Part shown: positions 46,241 to 56,808 of the stretch, in pieces
How positions within the stretch are numbered: the first letter of the stretch is position 1
Layout: every line of letters begins with the position of its first letter
Source of the DNA: Megaustenia siamemsis
Lineage: Eukaryota; Mollusca; Gastropoda; Stylommatophora; Ariophantidae
Length of the DNA: 64,000 bases
Direction: 5' to 3'
Assembly (NCBI GenBank): GCA_032433765.1
Contig: JAVIAB010000024.1
Location: 17,272,648 to 17,336,647, forward strand
Notes under the pieces: model-generated
The model's database searches: none
What the model was told of the DNA's origin: nothing
The model's input: only the letters and a program-made list of their open reading frames with translations
Program-made: the position numbers and the translations under genes

Positions 46241-46244
46241 CAAA

Positions 46245-47050
46245 CTCCAAATCTCACCTACGTAGGATAAGATCCAATACTATGCAACATGCAACTGTGC
46301 AGCACCTAAACTCCAGAGCACACCTACCCAAGATAGGATCAAGTACTCTACAACATGCAACTGTACAGTATCCAGACAAACTCTAGAGTACACCTACCCA
46401 AGATAGGACCCAGTACTCTACAACATGCAACTGTACAGTATCCAGACAAACTCTAGAGCACACCTACCCAAGATAGGATCAAGTACTCTACAACATGCAA
46501 CTGTACAGTATCCATACAAACTCTAGAGCACACTTACCCAAGATAGGACCCAGTACTCTACAACATGCAACTGTACAGTATCCAGACAAACTCTAGAGCA
46601 CACCTACCCAAGATAGGATCAAGTACTCTTCAACATGCAACTGTACAGTATCCAGACAAACTCTAGAGCACACCTACACAAGATAGGACCCAGTACTCTA
46701 CAACATGCAACTGTACGGTATCCAGGCAAACTAGAGCATACCTACCCAAGATAGGACCCAGTACTCTACAACATGCAACTGTACAGTATACAGACAAACT
46801 CTAGAGCACACCTACACAAGATATGACCCAGTACTCTACAACATGCAACTGTGCAGTATCCAGACAAACTCTAGAGCACACCTACCCAAGATAGGACCCA
46901 GTACTCTACAACATGCAACTGTACAGTATCCAGACAAACTCTTGGGCATACCTACACAATATAGGACCCAGTACTCTACAACATGCAACTGTGCAGCACA
47001 CATACAAACTCTAGAGCACATCTACACAAGATAGGACCCAGTACTCAGCA
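46245..47050. repeat. 70-bp minisatellite, about 11 copies, partly dimeric
   Basis: CAACATGCAACTGTACAGTA, TCCAGACAAACTCTAGAGCA, CACCTACCCAAGATAGGACC, CAGTACTCTA. The spacing is 70 bp (46351, 46421). The first six units alternate GGATCAAGTACT and GGACCCAGTACT. Later units are all GACCCAGTACT. Confidence 0.94.
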
Positions 47051-47149
47051 CGACACACTGTGAGCTACCTTAACAGGGGCTTAGACGTCGGACATTGCAT
47101 GGACTGAAAGCGGTCACCGACTTATAATTGAATCAGCGAAGAGAAATAA

Positions 47150-47500
47150 TCAAGTCTCTTTTCCTTCTTCTACCTTCCAGCTCCCTGTGGAGCATAGGCC
47201 TTCAACAAACACTTTCCAAGCCGTTCTGTTTCTTGCCATTTTTTAAAGATCTTTCCATGTCTTCCCCATCAACTTCATCTCTGCTTCCATCTGCTTTCTC
47301 CAAGAATATCTTGGCCTTCTTCTCTCTTTTTCCTTGGGGGGTTCCAAAAAAGGACCTGTTGTGTAATACTCAAACGTATTATTGTACTTTAAAGCTGTAT
47401 TTCTGGAACATGACCAACCAATCTGGTAAAGTGAATACTGATTTAAGAGGGAAGACAAAACATCGCACCCAAAAAAATAATAAAAAACCACGACACAGCG
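47150..47500 (-). mobile_element. RTE-type LINE 3' fragment, antisense
   Basis: The minus strand reads RRRPRYSWRKQMEAEMKLMG and KTWKDL, followed in another frame by a MARNRTAWKVFVEGLCSTGS block. That resembles the GRPRxTW...W...VxALC C-terminus of several RTE/BovB-like proteins. A separate family from LINE-A and LINE-J. Confidence 0.68.
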
Positions 47501-48540
47501 TAACAACGTCTATTTAAATCCACCCCCCCCCCCCTCCTTTTTTTGGCGAGCCTGAAATAGAAGTAATCGTATGACAAACGCAGAAGTTAACTATTCACAT
47601 TTCGCCTTTCACTAAAATATCACTTTTATCTTCAACACTACAACCGACTATACAGTTAGCAATATACTCCCTACTCTCAAACATACCATTCTGAAGCTAC
47701 TTGTTTAGATGACCTGTTCCCCTCCAAAGATTGTTTCCCCGGCATTTGCCAGAGGTATTGAGACGCCAGTCGCGGTTCAGTGAACATCAATCTTCAAAGG
47801 AAAACGGCAGATCAAGAGTCTATGGAGTGGGGGGAAACCAAGAATGAAGTTTTTTCTTTCCTTTTTTTATTCACTCAAGCAGCGTCTGGCTTGGTAAATG
47901 GGCTCTCTTAAGTTTAACGCTAACCAAAAAAAGAGGGCTCAAATACTTGGCGGTCGTTGCAACAATATAGCCAGAGATTCATACAATTGCAGGCCCGCTG
48001 AAGTTTCAAACGTATACACAACAGAGGCTACGTGTCTGATGTAGTTTGTAGTCTAGTTATTTTTAACTAAACAACTCTTCTATACACAAAGGGAAAGCAT
48101 ATTAAATGTACAGATCGAGAAAATGCAACTACGGAATGTGTTACATATCTTGCTGTTGTTAGCAGCCTACCGACAAAGCAGTCGGGGCCGCCATGTGAAA
48201 GGCTTTGGGGCAACGACAAAATCTACTCTTACCTTTCCAGATTCGCGGTCATTCTTCGTAGATGGACTATACCTAAGTCGCGATGTGCTTTTCTATCTCA
48301 AAACATTATCAGCAATGCTATTTTTTCTCTCTTTCCTTTGATTTCTCTCCACGGTTCATTGAATGACAGTGTGATAGTTCCTTTATTATATCTTCTGAGT
48401 ACGCAACATATCCAGCTGGTGTCTGTTATAACGTGCCTGTCTTATCTTGGAGGCAGCTTGTGGTTGTTATGTCGGACTAGACTTTCTTCATGAAAATCAG
48501 TTATGCCAAGGCTCAAATATATTCGTCAAGGATAATAGAT
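47501..48540. other. Unassigned
   Basis: Includes a C-run at 47523-47535. Open frames here, such as 48123-48341, show no recognisable domain. Confidence 0.4.
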
Positions 48541-48544
48541 ATCA

Positions 48545-49118
48545 TGGGCTAATTGAGAATATAGAGGAAAATACCCTGATACAGTGGGTTGAATAACACA
48601 GAGAAAAATACCATGATACAGTGGGTTGAATAACACAGAGAAAAATACCATGAAGCAGTGGGTTGAATAACACAGAGAAAAATACCATGATATAGTGGGT
48701 TGAATAACACAGAGGAAAATACCCTGATACAATGGGTTGAATATAATAGAGGAAAATACCCTGATACAATGGGTTGAATATCATAGAGGAAAATACCCTG
48801 ATATAATGGATTGAATATCATAGAGGAAAATACCCTGATACAGTGGGTTGAATAACACAGAGAATATGGAGGAAAATACCCTGATACAGTGGGTTAAATA
48901 ACACAGAGGAAAATACCCTGATACAATGGGTTGAATATCATAGAGGAAAATACCCTGATACAATAGGTTCAATATCATAGAGGAAAATACCCTGATATAA
49001 TGGGTTGAATATCATAGAGGAAAATACCCTGATACAGTGGGTTGAATAACACAGAGAATATGGAGGAAAATACCCTGATACAATGGGTTGAATATCATAG
49101 AGGAAAATACCCCGATAC
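48545..49118. repeat. 37/47-bp minisatellite, left part
   Basis: Units contain ATACCCTGATACAATGGGTT, GAATATCATAGAGGAAA (37 bp) or the longer form with GAATAACACAGAGAATATGG. The array stops at CCCCGATAC (49110-49118), where the LINE begins. Confidence 0.93.
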
Positions 49119-49125
49119 ACGCACC

Positions 49126-49136
49126 AAGATGGCGCC
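49126..49136 (+). promoter_or_regulatory. YY1-like motif at the LINE 5' end
   Basis: AAGATGGCGCC begins about seven bases inside the element. It resembles the animal YY1 consensus AAGATGGCGGC. A second partial match, AAAATGGCGG, lies at 49355. Function is inferred by analogy with YY1 sites near the start of some mammalian L1 elements. Confidence 0.4.
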
Positions 49137-49589
49137 ATGTTGGCTGGCCTATTCATAAGATTCACAGATAAGTGCTGTTTCCAGTGAAATTTCCTGTTTA
49201 TTTGTTTGTTTTTATTTATTTTTTGAGGGTTCATGTGAGTGTGCGCGCTTTCTATTTGATGTTAATCACTTTGCTTCTTTTGATTCATTGCATTTTGTTA
49301 TAATTTCCTTATTTCATCACTTATTATTGTTGTTGCACTATTGAACGCGTCAAAAAATGGCGGTTTGTTTACGCCGGTCTGTCGTCAAGGACGCGTAAGT
49401 CATTTAATTTGTAGAAAGCTCACAGTGTTTCCGCGTGCTGCTGAGCAAGTTACTGGAGCTGGCCAGTTTATAGCGTGGAACGGGTTCTGGGCCGTGCGAC
49501 TGAGCAAGTGCACGTGAGTCTAGACCATCCAAAGCAACAACGTTCAGCGACGTTCATCTTTAAAGACGACGGTAAGTGTAAGTTTTCAG

Positions 49590-50954
49590 ATGCAGCCCAA
49601 ACTACATCATCGAAGAAGGAAAACACGACGGGGCAAGAGGGGTGGCACTAAACTATCAAAGTGTGAGAGGCTAGGCCTAAAGTATGTGCGCGTTACTTAT
49701 TGGAATTGTGGGTCCATTAATCAACGACGGCCCATTCTTGATAAGCTACTGTGCGGCGCCGATATAATGGTTTTGCAAGAAACTCTTCTTGGTGACAGGA
49801 CAGTAATTACTCCTGGCTTTCATTGCTTTTACAATAGACGACACCTTGGGCAGGCCATCCTTGTGCGCAACAATATGGTGGCAGCTGAGGTTGATATGTC
49901 TGCGTGGAACAATGCAGAATTGCAGGTACATGCGGTTAGGGTGCAGACCCCAGTTCATTTCGTGATTGTTAATGTGTATGCCTGTAATGGGAAGGTGAAC
50001 ACACAACAATGGCAGAATCTCTTCGAGTTCGATGAAGAGAATGTCATTTTCTGCGGAGACTTTAATGCTAGAGGAGACCAGTGGGGCAACGTCATAACCA
50101 ACAAGCAGGAAGAAGACCTAGAGAACGCACTAGTGCCAGTCGATTTAGTGTGCTTGAATGATGGAAGGGCAACAAGAATGGCCACTCGAACAGGGGACTC
50201 TGATAGTGTCATAGACCTGGCACTGGTGTCGGTCGATTTAGTGTGCTTGAATGATGGAAGGGCAACAAGAATGGCCACTCGAACAGGGGACTCTGATAGT
50301 GTCATAGACCTGGCACTGGTGTCGGTCGATTTAGTGTGCTTGAATGATGGAAGGGCAACAAGAATGGCCACTCGAACAGGGGACTCTGATAGTGTCATAG
50401 ACCTGGCACTGGTGTCTTCCACCTTCGCACCGGTTTGCAGGTGGAGTGCACTGGGGTTCCACGGAAGTGATCACTATCCATGTGTCCTCCTAATTGAGAA
50501 AGGCGGAAATAAACGCCAGAGAAGAAAGCTCCACACATTCAACTACGAGAAAACAGACCAGGACGTCATTAGCAAAATCAGACATAGGAAACAGAGCGCC
50601 CCTCGTAGGAGGCAGGAGAGATTGACGCAGCCACCCTGGTGGAACGTAGATGTCGAGGAAGCTTGGCGGAGCAAGAGACAAACGGTCAAGACATGGCAGA
50701 AAGCCAGAAGGTATGGTAGAACACAACCTGAGCTCTTGAAGCGTCTGAAAGTAGAGGTCGACCAAAAAATGATGCACTTTAAACTATGCGCTAAGCAGGC
50801 TAAGGATGCCAAATGGGATGACTTCTGTAAAAAAAGTGTGCTCAGAAAAATCGCTAGCCACATTCTGGCGCCTTCATCAGTGCATGAATGGCACACCACG
50901 ACACAGAGGTATACCAGACTTTCAGAGCACAGACCAGATATGGCACAAATCTGA
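49590..50954 (+). CDS. LINE-I endonuclease segment (AP-type)
   Basis: Nicks target DNA for target-primed reverse transcription. The first ATG, at 49590, follows a long leader and gives a basic N-terminus (HHRRRKTRRGKRGG), perhaps nucleic-acid binding. Motifs in order: WNCGS near residue 38, a QET containing the metal-binding Glu near 67, GDFNARGDQW near 155, SVIDLALVS, and GSDHYP near 290. All expected catalytic residues are visible. The segment VDLVCLNDGRATRMATRTGD through VIDLALVS (31 residues) is present three times without change at 50141-50419. The frame is true to about residue 413. After the A7 run at 50829-50835 the following codons are out of frame with the RT, and the remaining 40 residues to the stop are probably spurious. 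Confidence 0.9.
   Translation: MQPKLHHRRRKTRRGKRGGTKLSKCERLGLKYVRVTYWNCGSINQRRPILDKLLCGADIMVLQETLLGDRTVITPGFHCFYNRRHLGQAILVRNNMVAAEVDMSAWNNAELQVHAVRVQTPVHFVIVNVYACNGKVNTQQWQNLFEFDEENVIFCGDFNARGDQWGNVITNKQEEDLENALVPVDLVCLNDGRATRMATRTGDSDSVIDLALVSVDLVCLNDGRATRMATRTGDSDSVIDLALVSVDLVCLNDGRATRMATRTGDSDSVIDLALVSSTFAPVCRWSALGFHGSDHYPCVLLIEKGGNKRQRRKLHTFNYEKTDQDVISKIRHRKQSAPRRRQERLTQPPWWNVDVEEAWRSKRQTVKTWQKARRYGRTQPELLKRLKVEVDQKMMHFKLCAKQAKDAKWDDFCKKSVLRKIASHILAPSSVHEWHTTTQRYTRLSEHRPDMAQI
50141..50419 (+). repeat. 93-bp exact triplication within the LINE endonuclease
   Basis: CGATTTAGTGTGCTTGAATG starts at 50141, 50234 and 50327. The three 93-bp copies are identical apart from the last bases, where the third joins unique sequence (GTGTCTTCC rather than GTGTCGG). 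93 bp is 31 codons, so the frame is kept. Confidence 0.97.
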
Positions 50955-52926
50955 TGAGAGCAAAGGGAAGGCCCTGCTTGCCCGCTACATTGAGCAGACG
51001 GACCAAAGAAATGAGGCTGTAAGAATGAGGATACGGGGATCTTTGTCAAATTTGTGTGAGGATGTAGGGCTGGAAGAAGATCTCACAATCACAACCGATA
51101 CCATTCGCGCGACACTTAAAAGGTCACACAACACTGCTCCTGGTCCAGATGGTGTTCGGTATGATGACATAGGCGATTTAGCTGATGACGACTTGACAAC
51201 ACTGGCCAATGAGTTTAATGCCAGTATTCGGAGTGGCCAGATTAAGGAGGAGTGGCTACACAGCTACTTACTACCGCTACCGAAGCCAAACAAGGACCAT
51301 TCTCAGATCAGTGCCTACAGAATCATCACAATGCAGAACACTGCGGGCAAGCTGCTGGAGAAAATAGTTGCCCGTGTCCTCACGTGTCGCCTTGAACAGA
51401 AACGCGTATTCCCATCCACACTCGGAGGTTATAGATATAACAAAGAGACATGGCTCAATGCGGCAGTATTTGCCTATGACGTCTTCGAAGGCTTCCACAG
51501 ACGAGAGGAGACATGTGCTGCTGCTATAGATCTGGAGGATGCATACAACAGGGTACCATTTGAATATCTCATGCATATGCTTCTCAAACTGGCGGTGAAC
51601 CCCTTCCTCATAAGATGGATCGCCGCGGCACTGTTTCAGAGGAAGGTGATACTCAGATGTGGAAGTTGGTCTTCCGAGCCAACATCCATTTGTCCTGGGC
51701 TGCCACAAGGCTCACCATTGTCACCAGTTCTATTTAATGTGTACACAATAACGATCACGGCCCAACAGCTGGATGGGAGGGGAAGAACTATGACTTTTGC
51801 TGATGATATTCTGGTATATCGACAGGGAAGAGACAGACGGGGAATCGCCTCCACAATGCAAGACGAACTCGATCGCATTTCTTCCTGGTGTGGGGTTTCA
51901 GGTGCCTTGGTTAATCCTAATAAAGCATCAGTTTCATGGTTCTCCCTTAACAATCATATCGTTAATACGACCACACCGGTAGTACGAATGGGAGCTGATG
52001 AGGTGACCAGGGACAAGTTGATGACATACCTCGGAGTTAAGTTTGATCGCAGCCTGTGTTTTCGGGACCACGTTGACCATGTGATAACAAAATCCCGCGA
52101 AGGATTAGCCGCCTTGAAGGTCATGGCAGCTGCCAACATCGAGCAGAGGCTACTTACTCTTCTGTTCCAGGGATTAGTCCTCGCACCAATCGAGTATGCC
52201 CTGGCCATTCTTACTGTCAGTACAACTCAAATTGATAGGCTGGAGAAAATACAAAATGAAGCCATGCGCATTATCCTGGGATGTACGAGGGACACTCCCT
52301 GTGTGGCAATGAGGTATCTTCTTGACTTTCCAACCATGGATGACAGAATCAAGATCTGGAGAGCACGAGCATACCTGAAGATTAGTACAGATACAGAGCA
52401 TCCATTGCACCACGTGCTCAACACAGAGAAAGGTACCAGGCTAAAAAGAGGCAAATCATGGGTGGGCCGAGCAGAAGATGTCATCAAACAGGTATGTGGG
52501 CTTACCAATCTCAGCGTTGGTGAGGAGTGGATATCGGTGCCTACGTCATTCAAGGTTACTTTCTCATGTATTGTCACACTCGACAGGAAAAGTAGGGAAC
52601 AGAACCCAGTCGTGGTTAATGCTGAGGTCAACGGTCTCATCTGCGATAACACCGATGAGAAAGGTGCAGTCATCTATACAGACGGATCTGTAAGACGACA
52701 CGAAAAAAGTGCATGGGCATTTACAGCACGTTCGGCAGGCAGAATAGCCAAGGAAGACAGTGGTGCATACGCCATGACCACGAGTAGCATGACAATGGAG
52801 GTGATGGCAGTGACCAAGGCATTCAAATGGTTAGAGTCACAAGACTACATCCACGCATGTATACTGAGTGATTCGATGAGCATGATAAAAAAAGTGGAGG
52901 CGGCTTTGTACGCATGCAATGGGTAG
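50836..52926 (+). CDS. LINE-I reverse transcriptase and start of RNase H
   Basis: This frame takes over after the A7 run (VCSEKSLATFWRLHQCMNGT). RT blocks in order: NTAPGPDGVRYDDI, LPLPKPNKDHS, YRIITMQNTAGKLLEKIVAR, the first catalytic Asp in AIDLEDAYNRVP, LPQGSPLSPVLFNVY, and the FADD box at 51796-51807. The thumb and linker follow: KLMTYLGVKFDR, QIDRLEKIQNEAMRIILGCT, GKSWVGRAEDVIKQ. RNase H begins with YTDGS, then the Glu in MTMEVMA and the Asp in LSDSMSM. The frame is lost near 52902, after KVEA. The earliest ATG of this frame (50806) lies in the overlap and is unlikely to be the start. Confidence 0.92.
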   Translation: MCSEKSLATFWRLHQCMNGTPRHRGIPDFQSTDQIWHKSDESKGKALLARYIEQTDQRNEAVRMRIRGSLSNLCEDVGLEEDLTITTDTIRATLKRSHNTAPGPDGVRYDDIGDLADDDLTTLANEFNASIRSGQIKEEWLHSYLLPLPKPNKDHSQISAYRIITMQNTAGKLLEKIVARVLTCRLEQKRVFPSTLGGYRYNKETWLNAAVFAYDVFEGFHRREETCAAAIDLEDAYNRVPFEYLMHMLLKLAVNPFLIRWIAAALFQRKVILRCGSWSSEPTSICPGLPQGSPLSPVLFNVYTITITAQQLDGRGRTMTFADDILVYRQGRDRRGIASTMQDELDRISSWCGVSGALVNPNKASVSWFSLNNHIVNTTTPVVRMGADEVTRDKLMTYLGVKFDRSLCFRDHVDHVITKSREGLAALKVMAAANIEQRLLTLLFQGLVLAPIEYALAILTVSTTQIDRLEKIQNEAMRIILGCTRDTPCVAMRYLLDFPTMDDRIKIWRARAYLKISTDTEHPLHHVLNTEKGTRLKRGKSWVGRAEDVIKQVCGLTNLSVGEEWISVPTSFKVTFSCIVTLDRKSREQNPVVVNAEVNGLICDNTDEKGAVIYTDGSVRRHEKSAWAFTARSAGRIAKEDSGAYAMTTSSMTMEVMAVTKAFKWLESQDYIHACILSDSMSMIKKVEAALYACNG

Positions 52927-53198
52927 AGTCGTTGCAGAAATCCAAAATACGTAAGGTCACCTTTGTCTATGTCCCTGGACATGCGGGAGTACGGGGAAAT
53001 GAGAGAGCGGACAGGTTGGCTAGCTGCGCTGTCGTTGAGGACGGGCAACCGATGGATCGGGCGGACGTCATCAATGCACTCCGAGATGTGGGAAGAGCAC
53101 AGGACTTCGACAAACATAGATCAATGTCGCTTCTTCGGATGATGGAAATGGAGTTAAGATGGGCACAGCCAGAAATGAGAAACTTGGTGGCCGTGTAA
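52896..53198 (+). CDS. LINE-I RNase H C-terminal segment
   Basis: Continues RNase H in a different frame: GFVRMQWVESLQKSK, then VPGHAGVRGNERADRLAS with the final catalytic Asp. The first in-frame ATG is at 52914. A further frame change near 53165 is needed to reach RRLINQHRTGVVSRWTLREL and the end TCSECNDDDPQITQ at about 53322, which carries a CxxC pair. Single-base losses, either real or from sequencing, are the simplest explanation. Confidence 0.88.
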   Translation, partial: GGGFVRMQWVESLQKSKIRKVTFVYVPGHAGVRGNERADRLASCAVVEDGQPMDRADVINALRDVGRAQDFDKHRSMSLLRMMEMELRWAQPEMRNLVAV

Positions 53199-53337
53199 GA
53201 AGACTTATCAACCAACATAGAACTGGAGTCGTCAGTCGCTGGACACTGAGGGAATTGCTGAGGAGGGGATCTGAGCACCTATGGACATGTTCGGAGTGCA
53301 ATGATGATGACCCGCAAATAACTCAATAACTCAATAA

Positions 53338-54330
53338 CCCTGATACAATGGGTTGAATATCATAGAGGAAAATACCCTGATACAATGGGTTGAATAACAT
53401 GAGAATAAGGAGTAAAATACCCTGATACAATGGGTTGAATATCATAGAGGAAAATACCCTGATACAATGGGTTGAATATCATAGAGGAAAATACCCTGAT
53501 ACAATGGGTTGAATAACACAGAGAATATGGAGGAAAATACCCTGATACAGTGGGTTGAATAACACACAGAACATAGAGGAAAATACCCTGATACAGTGGG
53601 TTGAGTAACACACAGAATATAGAGGAAAATACCCTGATACAGTGGGTTGAATAACACACAGAACATAAAGGAAAATACCCTGATACAGTGGGTTGAATAA
53701 CACACAGAACATAGAGGAAAATACCCTGATACAGTGGGTTGAATAACACACAGAACATAAAGGAAAATACCATGATAAAGTGGGTTGAATAACACACAGA
53801 ACATAGAGGAAAATACCCTGATACAGATGGTTGAATAACACACAGAACATAAAGGAAAATACCCTGATAAAGTGGGTTGAATAACACACAGAACATAGAG
53901 GAAAATACCCTGATACAGATGGTTGAATAACACACAGAACATAGAGGAAAATACCCTGATACTGTGGGTTGAATAACACACAGAACATAGAGGAAAACAC
54001 CCTGATAAAGTGGGTTGAGTAACACACAGAATATAGAGGAACATACCCTGATACAGTGGGTTGAATAACACACAGAACATAGAGGAAAATACCCTGATAC
54101 AGTGGGTTGAGTAACACACAGAATATAGAGGAAAATACCCTGATACAGTGGGTTGAATAACACACAGAACATAGAGGAAAATACCCTGATACAGATGGTT
54201 GAATAACACACAGAACATAGAGGAAAACACCCTGATAAAGTGGGTCGAAAAACACAGAACATAGAGGAAAATACCATGATACAGATGGTTGAATAACATA
54301 GAGAATATAGAGAAAAATACTTTGATGTCA
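53338..54330. repeat. 37/46-bp minisatellite, right part
   Basis: The first units are the 37-bp ATCATAGAGGAAA type and the ACACAGAGAATATGGAGG type seen on the left side. From about 53560 a 46-bp form, GAATAACACACAGAACATAG, dominates. Reverse-strand open frames of about 300 residues are repeat artefacts. Confidence 0.94.
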
Positions 54331-54654
54331 CGTACTGAATGACACAAAGAACACACTGACAAGTACTTGTAGAAAACCCGTCAAATGCTTCTATAAATGT
54401 CCAGTGAGAAAATCTGACTGTCTTGTATGCAGCATATTCGTCACAGTAAGACAGTGTTTACTCTCACCGCTATATTTATTATCTACACTTCATACAATCA
54501 CTAAAGCTGCTAACCAACTACCTGAAGGTTTCAATGAGACGAGTATGAACTGCAGCATCAACTAAATTACGTTTGCTAGGAGTACAATATGAAGATAAAC
54601 AACAAAAAAGACAGAAATAATTAGAATAAACAACAATCCAGTCCAAAGCTACTT
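54331..54654. other. Unassigned
   Basis: Nothing recognised. Confidence 0.45.
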
Positions 54655-55025
54655 TTATCTTCTTTTTCTTTCCTTCCTCATCTACCTTTCAGCGTCGAGG
54701 GGGGATATAATTTGCAGTCTTTTGCTCTTCTGTTCACCTCTGCTTCTGTTATGTTTCCTAGTGCTTCTAATATTCCATCGATCCATCTTTTTCGCGGTCG
54801 ACCCATGGGTCTGGTGTTCGCACAACGTTTGTTGAAGGCTCGTTGTGTTGTGTTTGATCTTTCTACCTTGTCACGTGGCCAAACTATTTTATCTGTTGTT
54901 TCCTTATATATTCTATGGCGGGGGCTATTCCTAGCTTTTTTCTCAGTTCTTCATTCCTGATCTTATCTCTCAGACTGTTTCCTGTCATTCGTCTAACACA
55001 TTTCATCTCAATAGAGGTTATTACT
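54655..55025 (-). mobile_element. LINE-C 3' fragment, antisense
   Basis: Reverse complement matches 23280-23640: the MKCVRRMTGNSLRD block, an RIYKETTDKIVW stretch and GRPRKRWIDGILEAL. Landmarks on the plus strand are CGATCCATCTTTTTCGCGGT and CTGTTTCCTGTCATTCGTCT. Confidence 0.8.
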
Positions 55026-56750
55026 AGCTGCTTTTATAACAATATGATTCAGAGTGAAATGGTGTAGGTTACATAAAGAGATAGTGATAACGTGAAAGAC
55101 TGTTGGCACTGAACAGATCATAAGAGGGGTTCGACATAAAGGAAAAGATGTGGAATGAAACTGCAATATGGTTGAGGGAGTGGAAAACGGAGGAGGGAGC
55201 GTGAGAGCGAAAGAGAAAGTCGTCACGGCTTGAAGCATATATGGAATATTATGTTAGTGCCACTATTACGCGATAAGTTTAATTTACTTTCGACGTGGCC
55301 TATTGAATCAATACAAATCAGAGCAACGACCGTACAGTTTTAGAACCCCTGACATAAAGGAAATGTCCAGCTTAAAGACATACCCCTGGCAGCTACGACC
55401 CGCAACGAAGGCAACCGTGGTGTATGCGCATCCTGTTTTCTCAATCGATGCCGATTTGATTAGGCAAAGCTCCCCAACTTCAGACCCCCCAAGTTATTTG
55501 ATAAAACAGCTCTCGACATCACGCTCAAAGACACGACGCCATCACTGGAACGCTCAACTCTCAACCGCTGGGTAGATTAAAGAAAACATTAACGTATTTA
55601 GCAAATCGATTACTTTCTCCCGTACTTAAATTACGTCAAATATGGAAGCATTAGAGTGTCATAACTGGCTTTGATCAGCCTAGTTTGGCCTGGGTTCCCG
55701 ACCTGGAAGATGTCATCTAACGTCAGATGTGTGCGGGCCTTTCACGTTCCACATTTTGGATTGGCAAACTACAATATAACGATGAAGTGGGCGTAAATTT
55801 TACTCAATTGTGGATGAACAGACATGGGTAATCGGGCGGGCGGAAAGACAGAGGAACAGATTCAGACAGGCAGGAAATGACAATCACGGACAAACAAATA
55901 GACATTCAGGCAGGCAATGCAGGTACGCGGGAATGCGGACGCACTGACGGACAGAATCGTAGTTAGTAAGAGTGGAAGAATGTTTGAAATGTTATACATG
56001 TTTACAATCGTGGATTTTTTTTTTCTTTTAGTGGATTGTGAGTAATAAAGCAAACATAACTATTTAGGAGGAAGCGTGGAAATGGTAATTAACAGAACAA
56101 ATAAGGAAAATAATGGTGAAGCTAAAGAGGGCGGAGAGAGGTGGAAAATAAAAAAATAGGTAGTAGATGTTAGAGAGGAGAGAATGGAAGAGAAGGATAG
56201 TAAATAAAGTAAACAATGCAGTTGTTAAGGGGGAGAGAGAGAGAGAGAGAGAAAGAAGATCAATTATTTGGAGAATTGATGGAAGCCACGTCTTGCTACT
56301 AGGGCCTGCCTTTTTCTGATACATATACTTGTATGTCATCAGCATTATAGTTCATTATATTAAGTTGGAACTACTCTCATCTAAAGTGCTTTTCTCTGAT
56401 TCCGTTCGCAGGCTCTCCACAACGGTCCAAGGTGACCACCAGTTGCTTGGGACGGACCCTATCGAACCGTAGCGCCCGGCACTCTACCTGCCTGGTTTTC
56501 ATTTTGGAGGCCATCTTGTCTCCATGTCAACAGATGCCTGATGTGTCATATCCTCAAGGACATCCCCCTAGCAATTTGCTTCAGTGCTAAGAGTAAGAAG
56601 TTTTTTGGCTTCTCTAGCCCGCCGAATGTTCTCTTCGTTGGTTTGAGGTATTTTATAGCAGACAACAGCACCCAGATTATTCTATCTCGCGTGGATTATT
56701 TACACAGTTGCGACATTTCAACTGTTGGTGGTTACCAACGCTAGATGGGA
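55026..56750. other. Unassigned
   Basis: A short (GA)n at 56231-56252. Open frames such as 55303-55575 lack a recognisable domain. No supported gene. Confidence 0.4.
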
Positions 56751-56775
56751 AAATGTGGAATAAAATGATGGACAG

Positions 56776-56777
56776 AA

Positions 56778-56808
<31 letters not shown>

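Larger units (their letters stand above)
49119..53337 (+). mobile_element. LINE-I, almost full length, inserted in the minisatellite
   Basis: A 4.2-kb non-LTR retrotransposon with a 5' leader (49119-49589), endonuclease, reverse transcriptase, RNase H and a short 3' end. The tail is AATGATGATGACCCGCAAAT followed by AACTCAAT repeats, not poly-A. Array sequence resumes at CCCTGATAC (53338), matching CCCCGATAC at 49110, so the target-site duplication is hidden in the repeat unit. No gag-like ORF1 is visible in the leader. Enzyme order and RNase H place it in the I group (I, ingi, LOA or relatives). The exact clade is not decided here. Confidence 0.92.

Noticed and set aside
50829..50835. Programmed ribosomal frameshift at the A7 run
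   Set aside because: Moving from the endonuclease to the RT frame needs +1, not -1, and two more frame changes occur downstream. Simple indels fit better.
53360..54362. Three overlapping reverse-strand frames of 258-323 residues
   Set aside because: All come from the 37/46-bp minisatellite. Three frames open at once is typical of a repeat without stops.
55303..55575. 90-residue open frame as a gene
   Set aside because: Composition is protein-like but there is no domain, no partner exon and no repeat of it. Insufficient support.
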